Shown one piece after another: positions 50,071 through 59,047 of a stretch of 64,000 nt of DNA (position 1 is its first letter; each line of letters begins with the position of its first letter). Under the pieces are notes generated by a model. It did not search any database. It worked only from the letters and a program-made list of their open reading frames with translations, and was not told the origin of the DNA. The stretch covers positions 744,001 through 808,000 of the forward strand of contig NZ_NSDM01000001.1 in NCBI RefSeq assembly GCF_030852425.1, written 5' to 3'. The stretch is from Saccharothrix longispora (GTDB lineage Bacteria; Actinomycetota; Actinomycetes; Mycobacteriales; Pseudonocardiaceae). A program made the translations under genes and the position numbers.

Positions 50071-51341
50071 CCCAGCACCTCCGGCGCCCGGCCCGGCCCG
50101 GCCACGGCCCCCAGCCGCAGCGAGTGCCCGTCCCACAGCCCCCACGCGTCGAACGCCGCGCCGCCCGTCACCGCCAGCGCCTGGTCGAGCGCCACGTCGG
50201 CCCGCACCGGCAGGCCGCGCCCGGTCCCGTCGACCAGGTGCGCGGTGTCCCCGGTCAGCCGCACGCCCGCGCACCCCAGCGGGTGGAGCCGCTCCCACGG
50301 GTCGGCGCGCAGCCACGCCTCCAGCCCGGCCAGCGCCTCCCGCCACGACGGCGCCGCGTCGACCGGCCCGACCGGCCCGGCCACCGCCACCTCGCCCACC
50401 GCCACCCGGTGCGGCGGCGCACCGGGGTACGGGTGCAGCACCCCCTGGACGGCCACCCCGTGCACCAGCGGCGGGGCGGGCCGACCACCGCCCCCCTCAT
50501 GCCGCACGACGACCACCCAGCCGCGCTCACGCCCCCACACCCACTGCCGCACGGTCCGCACCAACCCGTCGTCGGACTCCAGCTTCAGCAGCGGCACCCA
50601 GCGGTCCGCCCAGCCGGCCCCCGCGCGGACCTCCTCCTCCGCCACGGAGAAGCCCAACCGGCGGCGCACCACGTCCGCCGGGGCCGGCGACCCGGCCAAC
50701 CGCGCCAGCAGGTGCAGCCCGCCCAGCCGGTCGGCCGCGTCGTGCGCCCACGCCGGCCCGCCCGCCGCCACGGCGTCGCGCACCCCCGCGACCGCCGCGG
50801 CCAGGCCCTTGGCCTGCGCGTCGACCATCCGCGCCTCGATCGAGCGCCACCACGCCCCGTCGCGCGACGGCAGCCCGGCGATCCCGGAACCGGCCACGTC
50901 GGCCAGCCAGTCGGTCAACCCGGCCACGCCGCCGCGCACCGCGTCCTGCCTGGCCAGCGCCGTCTTCTCCTTGGCCCTGGCCCGCCGCAGCACGGCCTCC
51001 GGCGAGTCGTCCACCGCGGCGGCCGGCCTGGCGCGGCGGTCCAGCCACTCCGCCACCCACGCCGGGGGTTCGCCGGCCGGCAGCGGTTCGCGCACGTCCC
51101 GCAACTGGAGCGCGAGCGCGTGCTTGCACGGGAACTTCCGCGACGGGCACGAGCACTTCGCCGCGCGGTCGGCCAGGTCGACGCACACCTGGTACGGGTT
51201 CTTGCCGCTGCCCGCGCACAGGCCCCACAGGGCGGTGTCGCCGCGCCCCGTGCCGTGCCAGCCGGACGACCCGGCGAGCCTGGTGGCGGCGCTCGCCACC
51301 TGCCCGTCCGGCGCCGTGCCGAGCAGCGTCTGCGCGTCCAT
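50067..51341 (-). CDS. SWIM zinc-finger protein, first gene of the operon
   Basis: 424 residues. A canonical SWIM motif lies near the N-terminus: CSC at 63-65 and CKH at 72-74, in CSCPSRKFPCKHALAL. The rest is helical with a charged middle. SWIM fingers bind DNA, RNA or proteins, and this one probably supplies substrate or nucleic-acid recognition to the system. ATG 51341 is preceded by AACGTCAACCGGC, a weak ribosome site. The E. coli relative would be YehQ, which is larger. The promoter must lie in the 39-base gap to hmgA or within that gene. Confidence 0.85.
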   Translation of the reverse strand: MDAQTLLGTAPDGQVASAATRLAGSSGWHGTGRGDTALWGLCAGSGKNPYQVCVDLADRAAKCSCPSRKFPCKHALALQLRDVREPLPAGEPPAWVAEWLDRRARPAAAVDDSPEAVLRRARAKEKTALARQDAVRGGVAGLTDWLADVAGSGIAGLPSRDGAWWRSIEARMVDAQAKGLAAAVAGVRDAVAAGGPAWAHDAADRLGGLHLLARLAGSPAPADVVRRRLGFSVAEEEVRAGAGWADRWVPLLKLESDDGLVRTVRQWVWGRERGWVVVVRHEGGGGRPAPPLVHGVAVQGVLHPYPGAPPHRVAVGEVAVAGPVGPVDAAPSWREALAGLEAWLRADPWERLHPLGCAGVRLTGDTAHLVDGTGRGLPVRADVALDQALAVTGGAAFDAWGLWDGHSLRLGAVAGPGRAPEVLG

Positions 51342-51380
51342 GCCGGTTGACGTTAGAGGTGCCCCCCGACAAGGAGCCGA

Positions 51381-52556
51381 TCAGTCCAGGTCGGGTCCCC
51401 GGCGGGCCCACGACCACGCGTACTTCGGGTCCTCGGTCGCCAGCGCCGCCTCGCCCAGCCGCAACGGCCGGAAGGTGTCGACCATGACCGCGGTCTCGTC
51501 GAAGCGCTCCGCGCCCAGGGAGGCCTCCACCGCGCCGGGTTGCGGGCCGTGCGTGCAGCCCGACGGGTGCAGCGACAGCGACCCGATGCCGATGCCCGAG
51601 CCCTTGCGCGCCTCGTAGTCGCCGCCCACGTAGAACATCAGCTCGTCGGAGTCCACGTTCGCGTGGTTGTACGGCACCGGGATCGCCAGCGGGTGGTAGT
51701 CGACCTTGCGCGGCATGAACGAGCACACCACGAAGTTCGGACCCTCGAAGGTCTGGTGGACGGGCGGCGGTTGGTGCACGCGGCCGGTGATCGGCTCGAA
51801 GTCGCGGATGTGGAACGCCCACGGGTACAGGCAGCCGTCCCAGCCGACGACGTCGAACGGGTGGTTCGCGTAGGTGAAGCGGGTGAGCCCGGCGCGGTGC
51901 CTGACCAGCACGTCCACGTCCTCGCCGTCGACCAGCAGCGGCTCGGTCGGCCCGCGCACGTCGCGCTCGCAGTACGGCGAGTGCTCCAGGAACTGCCCCT
52001 TGGCCGACAGGTAGCGGCGCGGCGGCCCGATGTGCCCGGTCGCCTCCAGCACCAGCAGGCTCATGGGCTCGTCCGGCACCACCCGGTAGGTGCACGACGT
52101 GGGCAGCACGACGTAGTCGCCCTCCGCCACGGGCAGGGCGCCGTAGACCGTCTCCACGACCCCGGCGCCGGCCTGCACGTACAGCAGCTCGTCGCCCGTC
52201 GCGTTGCGGTACAGGGGGCTGGGCGCGGTGGCCTTCACGAAGCCGATGAGGACGTCGGAGTTGCCGAACAGGGTGCGCCGCCCGGTGACCGCGTCCACAC
52301 CGTCGTCCCAGGTCAGGTCGGGTGTGCGGAAGTGCCGCGGCTTGAGCGGCAGGTTGGGTGCGAGGGCGCCGCGGTCCTCCTCGACGGTGACCGCGTCCAC
52401 GATGGCGGTGGGCAGGTGGCGGTGGTAGAGCAGGGCCGAGTCGGCCGAGAAGCCCTCGGCGCCCATCAGCTCCTCCGCGTACAGGCCCCCCTCCGGATCG
52501 CGGAACTGCGTGTGGCGCTTTCGGGGGATCTCACCGACCTGGCGGTAGTACGCCAT
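51381..52556 (-). CDS. hmgA: Homogentisate 1,2-dioxygenase
   Basis: Non-heme iron enzyme opening homogentisate to maleylacetoacetate in tyrosine and phenylalanine breakdown. 391 residues. Landmarks are YYRQVGEIPRKRHTQFR at the start, YNHANVDSDELMFYVGGDYE and LHPSGCTHGPQPGAVEASLG with the iron ligands. ATG 52556 fits the family N-terminus. It is divergent from the 52618 gene across a 61-base promoter gap, which should contain the IclR operator. Confidence 0.93.
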   Translation of the reverse strand: MAYYRQVGEIPRKRHTQFRDPEGGLYAEELMGAEGFSADSALLYHRHLPTAIVDAVTVEEDRGALAPNLPLKPRHFRTPDLTWDDGVDAVTGRRTLFGNSDVLIGFVKATAPSPLYRNATGDELLYVQAGAGVVETVYGALPVAEGDYVVLPTSCTYRVVPDEPMSLLVLEATGHIGPPRRYLSAKGQFLEHSPYCERDVRGPTEPLLVDGEDVDVLVRHRAGLTRFTYANHPFDVVGWDGCLYPWAFHIRDFEPITGRVHQPPPVHQTFEGPNFVVCSFMPRKVDYHPLAIPVPYNHANVDSDELMFYVGGDYEARKGSGIGIGSLSLHPSGCTHGPQPGAVEASLGAERFDETAVMVDTFRPLRLGEAALATEDPKYAWSWARRGPDLD

Positions 52557-52617
52557 CGTCTCACTCCGGGCGTTCGATAATCGGACATCTTTGTTCATTG
52601 ACCGGTACGCCACTAGC

Positions 52618-53489
52618 GTGTCAGCCGTGTCAAGCGCCTTCGAACTCCGTGCGCCCGGTCCACGCGGGACTCCGCCCCTGCTCGCGAGGCTCGTCGACGA
52701 CGCCGCACTGTTCCCGCCGGGCAACGCGAACATGCCCGACGCGGTCCGCGGCCACCTCGACGCGCGCAGCGGGGAATGGGCCGGCGCGGTCGGCCTGTTC
52801 CTGTGCCCGGCGTCGCGACTCGCCGAGCTCATCACCGAGTTGATCAAGGTCAAGCCGGTGAAGCCCATCGCCCTCTCCCTGGTCATCGACACCGGCCTGG
52901 GCGGTGTCCCCAAGGCCGTGTCGATCGTCGAGTCCCGCAGCGAGCTCCTCGCCCTGCGCATGGTCGAGATGCCCGCCCCGTCCGACGTGGACGAGGTGTG
53001 GCTGGAACGCGTCTCGGAGTTCGTCCCCGAGGACGTCATCCGCGTCGTCGAGCCCCGCCGGGGCGGCGCCGAGTGGCTGGACGGCGTGCGCCGCGTCATC
53101 GAGCACGGCAGCTGGCCCAAGCTGCGCTGCGGCGGCGTCAGCAGGGAGAACTTCCCGAGCGTCGACGAGGTCGCCGACTTCCTCGCGGTGGTCAGCTCCG
53201 GCGGGGTGGCCTTCAAGGCGACCGCCGGCCTGCACCACGCCGTCCGGCACACCGACGAGAAGACCGGCTTCACCCACCACGGGTTCCTCAACCTGCTGGT
53301 GGCGACCGCGCGGGCGCTGTCCGGCGGCGACGTGCGCGAAGCCCTGGCCAGCACCGACCCGGCCGCGCTCGGCGAGGAGGCCGGGTCGCTGTCCGACCAG
53401 GCCGCGCACGCCGTCCGCGGCGTGTTCGCCTCCTACGGGTCGTGCTCGCTGGACGAGCCGATCACCGACCTCGACCGCCTGGGGCTGCT

Positions 53490-53493
<4 letters not shown>
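52618..53493 (+). CDS. Unknown protein in the homogentisate pathway operon
   Basis: About 291 residues, soluble, with a TIM-barrel-like strand/helix pattern (LARLVDDAALFPPGNANM, then PIALSLVIDTGLGG, and LRCGGVSRENFPSVDEVADF). It lies between hmgA (divergent) and fumarylacetoacetase, overlapping the latter by GTGA, so it is tightly coupled to tyrosine catabolism. No maiA or hppD is present here; it is not glutathione-transferase-like, so it is not an ordinary MaiA. A role as alternative isomerase is speculative. GTG 52618 and GTG 52627 are possible starts. Confidence 0.78.
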
Positions 53494-54692
<1,199 letters not shown>

Positions 54693-54695
54693 GCC

Positions 54696-55364
54696 GTGGT
54701 CAGACCCGATCCGCGCGGACGACCGCCGGCGCCGGCGTCGAAGGAGAGCTCGTTGACCCTGGAGCGGGGCCTGGCCCTGCTCCAGGCGGTCGCCGACGCC
54801 GAGACGGAGGCGCCGTCGATCAGCGAGCTGGCGGCGGCCATCGGGGCGTCGCGCGCCGCCGTGTACCGGCTGCTGGTGCCGCTCCAGTCGCGCGGCCTGG
54901 TGCGGCGGGAGGGCTCCAAGGTCCGGCTGGGCCTCGGCGTGCTGCGGCTGGCGTCCAACGTCCTGCCGCAGCTGCGCATGGCCGCCCAGCCCGCGCTGCG
55001 GACCCTGGCGGAGCACGTGGGCGCGACCGCGCACCTGACCGTGGCGGACGGGTCGGAGGCGCAGGCCGTGGCGGTCGTCGAGCCGTCGTGGACGGCGTAC
55101 CACGTGGCCTACCGGGTCGGGTCGCGCCACCCCGTGCACCGGGGGGCGGCCGGGAAGGCCATCGGGCTGTCCGTCGAGGGGCGCCAGTGGGTGCACTCGA
55201 CGGGTGAGCTGCAACCGGGCGCGTTCGGGGTCGCGGCGCCCGTGCGCGGGGTACCCGGGCTGCGGGCCAGCGTGGGCGTGGTGGCCCTGGAGAAGCTGGA
55301 CGGCGACGTCGTGGGGCCGCACGTGGTGCGCGCGGCCCAGGAGGTGGCGGATGCGTTGCGTTAA
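54696..55364 (+). CDS. IclR family regulator of the homogentisate operon
   Basis: 222 residues. The N-terminal winged helix (about 18-75) has LTLERGLALLQAVADAE and ISELAAAIGASRAAVYRLLV. The effector domain (about 95-220) has VEPSWTAYHVAYRVGSRHPV and HRGAAGKAIGLS. It is somewhat shorter than typical IclR proteins (about 250). Position suggests control of hmgA and the 52618-54692 genes, with an intermediate such as homogentisate as effector (inference). Confidence 0.9.
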   Translation: MVRPDPRGRPPAPASKESSLTLERGLALLQAVADAETEAPSISELAAAIGASRAAVYRLLVPLQSRGLVRREGSKVRLGLGVLRLASNVLPQLRMAAQPALRTLAEHVGATAHLTVADGSEAQAVAVVEPSWTAYHVAYRVGSRHPVHRGAAGKAIGLSVEGRQWVHSTGELQPGAFGVAAPVRGVPGLRASVGVVALEKLDGDVVGPHVVRAAQEVADALR

Positions 55365-55415
55365 CACAACGCTACGCTGCGTGTGCGGCAATGGCGTGGA
55401 CGCGCGGAGGACCAA

Positions 55416-56003
55416 GTGACCGCTCTGCCCGAGCCTTCGGCGAACGAGCCCCACTTGTTCACGGTCGCCGAATACGCCGCGCTCGGAGAAGTCGAGTTCG
55501 GCTACTCCGAGCTGCAAGAAGGCCGCATCTTGATGTCGCCAAGTCCCGCACCGGACCACAACCACGCTTCGCTGCAACTCGCCATGCAGCTCAGCGCCCA
55601 GTTGCCGGCCGAACTCGAGGTCATCCAGGACGTGGATCTCGACCTCGAGCTGACCGAGCCGGACGCGCCCGGTTTCTCCCGCAGGCCGGACCTGCTGGTG
55701 CTGGAGCGGCGCGCCCGCCGGCGGGTGCGGTCGGAAGGCGGGCTGATGCGCGCGTCCGAGGTCTCGGTCGTCATCGAGATCGCCTCGCCGGGGTCGAAGC
55801 GCATGGACCGGATCGTGAAGCGGGGCGAGTACGCGGACGCCGGGATTCCCCACTACTGGATCGTGGACCTGGCCGAACCGGTCTCCCTGGTGGCCTGCCA
55901 CCTCGCCGGCGAGTTCGGCTACCAGGACCCCGGCGACGTGACGGGGGTCTTCACCACCGACGTGCCGTTCCCCGTCCGGCTCGACCTGGACGTCCTCGTC
56001 TGA
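55416..56003 (+). CDS. Uma2-family (DUF820) putative endonuclease
   Basis: 195 residues with a PD-(D/E)xK nuclease fold. FTVAEYAALGEVEFGYSELQ at the start, RRPDLLVLERRARR with the active-site Asp, and VSVVIEIASPGSKRMDRIVK with E-x-K-like residues, then YADAGIPHYWIVD. Biological role is unknown; the family is expanded in actinomycetes and cyanobacteria. GTG 55416 has GCGGAGGACC upstream. It stands alone, followed by a bidirectional hairpin. Confidence 0.88.
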   Translation: MTALPEPSANEPHLFTVAEYAALGEVEFGYSELQEGRILMSPSPAPDHNHASLQLAMQLSAQLPAELEVIQDVDLDLELTEPDAPGFSRRPDLLVLERRARRRVRSEGGLMRASEVSVVIEIASPGSKRMDRIVKRGEYADAGIPHYWIVDLAEPVSLVACHLAGEFGYQDPGDVTGVFTTDVPFPVRLDLDVLV

Positions 56004-56007
56004 GCGG

Positions 56008-56046
56008 GGCGCGCGGCCCCCGGCGCGGGGCCGGGGGCCGCGCGCC
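56008..56046. terminator. Bidirectional hairpin terminator
   Basis: A perfect 16-bp inverted repeat (56008-56023 with 56031-56046) with a 7-base loop fills the gap between the convergent Uma2 gene and the small secreted protein gene. Confidence 0.85.
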
Positions 56047-56048
56047 GA

Positions 56049-56378
56049 TCACGGCCAGGGGCCGCTGTTGCAGTACACGCCGCCGGTGCCGGTCACCGAG
56101 CCCGTCGCGTCGGCCACCACCGCCTGCACGGACACGGTCCGACCGCCCGAGCAGCCGCGACGGCCGGTGAACGTGCGGTTGTCCAGGCTCGCGACGTACG
56201 AGCCGTTGAGGTACCACTTGACCGTGTAGGGCGCGACGGCGTCGTGGTAGGCGAAGCAGTAGAACTGGTTGCCGCCGCTCTCGCACTGCACGTCGACCGA
56301 CGTGACGGCGCTCGCGGCCGGGGCGGAGGCCAGCACGGCCCCCGCCGACAACAGCAGGGCGGTCAGGGTTCGTCTCAC
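56049..56378 (-). CDS. Small secreted cysteine-containing protein
   Basis: 109 residues. A signal peptide (MRRTLTALLLSAGAVLASAP, cleaved after Ala-Ser-Ala) precedes a mature region with four cysteines (VQCESGG, FYCFAYHD, GCSGGRT, VYCNSG), probably two disulfides. YTVKWYLNGSYVASLDN suggests an immunoglobulin-like beta sandwich. GTG 56378 is preceded by CGGAGGTGCCGAG. Unknown function. Confidence 0.75.
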   Translation of the reverse strand: MRRTLTALLLSAGAVLASAPAASAVTSVDVQCESGGNQFYCFAYHDAVAPYTVKWYLNGSYVASLDNRTFTGRRGCSGGRTVSVQAVVADATGSVTGTGGVYCNSGPWP

Positions 56379-56528
56379 GTCTCGGCACCTCCGGGTCGCA
56401 GGGGCCTCGACGGTAGCCGCGCACCCCGCCCGCGCTCAGCACCCGATCAGGGGACGGGACCTTGGTCCCGGTCCGGACAGGACCCTCGTACCTGAGAAGA
56501 ACGCCAGGTCAGACGTAATTTCATTGCC

Positions 56529-58001
56529 GTGGACGTCCTCGACCTGGCGCGGTGGCAGTTCGGCATCACCACCGTCTACCACTTCCTGATGGTGCCGCTG
56601 ACGATCGGTCTGTCACTGCTCGTCGCGGGCATGCAGACGGCCTGGCTGCGCACGGGTGAGCGCAAGTACCTCGCCATGACGAAGTTCTGGGGCAAGCTGC
56701 TGCTGATCAACTTCGCCATGGGCGTGGTGACCGGCATCGTGCAGGAGTTCCAGTTCGGCATGGCCTGGAGCGCCTACTCCCGCTTCGTCGGCGACGTGTT
56801 CGGCGCGCCGCTGGCCATGGAGGGGCTCGTCGCGTTCTTCGTCGAGTCCACCTTCCTCGGCCTGTGGATCTTCGGGTGGGACCGCCTGCCCAAGAAGGTC
56901 CACCTGGCCTGCGCCTGGGCGTTCTCGCTGGCCACGATGATCTCGGCCTACTTCATCCTGGCCGCGAACTCGTGGATGCAGCACCCGGTGGGCGTCGTCA
57001 TGGACGACGGACGACCGCGGCTCACCTCGATCTGGGCCGTGCTGGGCAACAGCACCGTGCTCGCGGCCTTCCCGCACACGATCTTCGGCGCCTTCGCCGT
57101 CGCGGCGTCGTTCCTGGTGGGCATCGCGGCGTGGCACCTGTGGCGGCGCACCGAGGAGGGAGCGGTCTGGCGGGCGTCGGTGAAGCTCGGCACGTGGGTC
57201 GGGGTCGTCGCGTTCGCCGGCCTCGCCGTCAGCGGTGACGTCCAGGGCAAGTTGATGTTCGAGCAGCAGCCGATGAAGATGGCCGCCGCCGAGGCGCTGT
57301 GCCACACCGAGCAGCCCGCCTCGTTCTCCGTGTTCGCCGTCGGCGACGTGGCGCGGCAGGACTGCGAGAGCGTCAAGAGCATCACCGTGCCCGCGCTGCT
57401 GTCGTTCCTCGCCCACAACGACTTCAGCACGGAGGTCAAGGGCATCGAGGACCTGGTGCCCGAGTACCAGGAGAAGTACGGCGCCAACTACCCCGTCGAC
57501 CCGCGGCTGGGCGAGCTGTCCGGCAAGCCGATCGACTACGTGCCGAGCCTGCCCGTCACCTACTGGGGCTTCCGGCTCATGATCGGGTTCGGCGGTATCG
57601 CGGTGGCGTCCGGCCTGGCGATCCTGTGGCTGACCCGGGGCGGTCGCGTGCCGCGCGGGACGTGGTTCACGTGGCTCGCGCTGGGCAGCATCGCGACGCC
57701 GTTCCTGGGCAACAGCTTCGGCTGGATCTTCACCGAGATGGGACGCCAGCCGTTCGTGGTGGTGCCCAACCCGAGCGGCGTGGACGGGGTGTGGATGTTC
57801 ACCGCGCGCGCCGTCTCGAACTCGACCGTCGGCGAGGTGCTGACCTCGCTGGTGGCCTTGACGCTGGTCTACGGGGTGCTGGCCTGCGTCGAGGTGTTCC
57901 TTGTCCGGCGGTACGTCCGCGCGGGTGTCGCGGGCGTGCTGCCGGACGGGGAGCCCGACGACGTGGGGAAGTCCGACGACCACCTGCAGTTCGCCTACTG
58001 A
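56529..58001 (+). CDS. cydA: Cytochrome bd oxidase subunit I
   Basis: High-affinity quinol oxidase subunit, in the membrane. 490 residues. The N-terminal DLARWQFGITTVYHFLMVPL carries the conserved heme b595 ligand (His18). The GWIFTEMGRQPFVV motif near residue 400 is the expected E-x-GRQP sequence. The Q-loop is of the short type. GTG 56529 starts it. The gene begins the cydABDC operon. Confidence 0.95.
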   Translation: MDVLDLARWQFGITTVYHFLMVPLTIGLSLLVAGMQTAWLRTGERKYLAMTKFWGKLLLINFAMGVVTGIVQEFQFGMAWSAYSRFVGDVFGAPLAMEGLVAFFVESTFLGLWIFGWDRLPKKVHLACAWAFSLATMISAYFILAANSWMQHPVGVVMDDGRPRLTSIWAVLGNSTVLAAFPHTIFGAFAVAASFLVGIAAWHLWRRTEEGAVWRASVKLGTWVGVVAFAGLAVSGDVQGKLMFEQQPMKMAAAEALCHTEQPASFSVFAVGDVARQDCESVKSITVPALLSFLAHNDFSTEVKGIEDLVPEYQEKYGANYPVDPRLGELSGKPIDYVPSLPVTYWGFRLMIGFGGIAVASGLAILWLTRGGRVPRGTWFTWLALGSIATPFLGNSFGWIFTEMGRQPFVVVPNPSGVDGVWMFTARAVSNSTVGEVLTSLVALTLVYGVLACVEVFLVRRYVRAGVAGVLPDGEPDDVGKSDDHLQFAY

Positions 58002-58015
58002 GCGGGGAGAGAGCC

Positions 58016-59047
58016 GTGGAGACGTTCTGGTTCTGCGTGATCGCCCTGCTGTGGCTGGGCTACCTGTTCCTGGAGGGCTTCGACTTCGGCGTCGGCATGC
58101 TGCTGCCGGTGCTGGGCCGCGACGACACCGAGCGCCGTGTGCTGATCAACACCATCGGCCCGGTGTGGGACGGCAACGAGGTGTGGCTGCTGGTCGCGGG
58201 CGGCGCGACGTTCGCCGCGTTCCCCGACTGGTACGCCTCGCTGTTCAGCTCCGCCTACCTGCCGCTGACGCTGTTCCTGATCGCCCTGATCGGGCGCGGG
58301 GTGGCGTTCGAGTACCGCGGCAAGGTCGACTCGGCGCGCTGGCGGCGGGTGTGGGACACCGTGATCGTCGCCGGCTCGTGGGTCGCGGCGCTGGGCGTCG
58401 GCCTGGTGCTGTCGGCGAACGTGTTCGGCCTGCCGCTGGACGCGAACGGCGACCGGCTCGGCTCGCCGTTCGCCGCGATCAGCCTGGAGACGCTGCTCGG
58501 CGCGTTCGCCGTGGCCGGGTACGCGCTCGTGCACGGCGCGGTGTTCCTGTCCCTCAAGACCGAGGGCGAGGTGCGGGAACGCGCCCGCTCGCTGGCCTTG
58601 AAGGTCGCGCCGCTCGCCCTGCTGCCGCTGGTCGTGCTGCTGCTGACCGTGCAGCTCCGGTTCGGCTCGGTGTGGACGTGGGCCGCCACCATCGTGGTGG
58701 CGCTGGCCGCGCTGGGCGCGTACGCCCGGCTGGTGCTGCGGCGCGAGGGCCAGGCGTTCGCCCTGATGGGCGTCGCGGTGGCGGCGACGGTGACCGCGCT
58801 GTTCGGCGCGCTCTACCCGAACGTGCTGCCGTCCACGCTGGACCCGGCGTGGTCGCTGACCGTGGCCGGCGCGGCGTCGTCGCCGTACACGCTGACCGTG
58901 ATGACCTGGGTCGCCGCGTTCGGCACGCCCGCCGTCCTCGTCTACCAGGGCTGGACGTACTGGGTGTTCCGCAAGAGGATCGGCACCCGCCACATCCCGC
59001 CGGTCCACGTGCCGACCGGCGACGCGCGCGTCGGCGAACCGTCATGA
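58016..59047 (+). CDS. cydB: Cytochrome bd oxidase subunit II
   Basis: 343-residue membrane subunit II. WLGYLFLEGFDFGVGMLLPV and INTIGPVWDGNEVWLLVAGG near the start and YALVHGAVFLSLKT are family marks; eight to nine helices are visible. GTG 58016 has GGGGAGAGAGCC upstream. It follows cydA by 14 bases and overlaps cydDC by ATGA. Confidence 0.95.
   Translation: METFWFCVIALLWLGYLFLEGFDFGVGMLLPVLGRDDTERRVLINTIGPVWDGNEVWLLVAGGATFAAFPDWYASLFSSAYLPLTLFLIALIGRGVAFEYRGKVDSARWRRVWDTVIVAGSWVAALGVGLVLSANVFGLPLDANGDRLGSPFAAISLETLLGAFAVAGYALVHGAVFLSLKTEGEVRERARSLALKVAPLALLPLVVLLLTVQLRFGSVWTWAATIVVALAALGAYARLVLRREGQAFALMGVAVAATVTALFGALYPNVLPSTLDPAWSLTVAGAASSPYTLTVMTWVAAFGTPAVLVYQGWTYWVFRKRIGTRHIPPVHVPTGDARVGEPS

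Noticed and set aside
56456..56469. GGGACCTTGGTCCC palindrome upstream of cydA as a regulator site
   Set aside because: Does not fit known Rex, CRP or FNR-type sites, and lies close to a low-complexity GC region; too little support.
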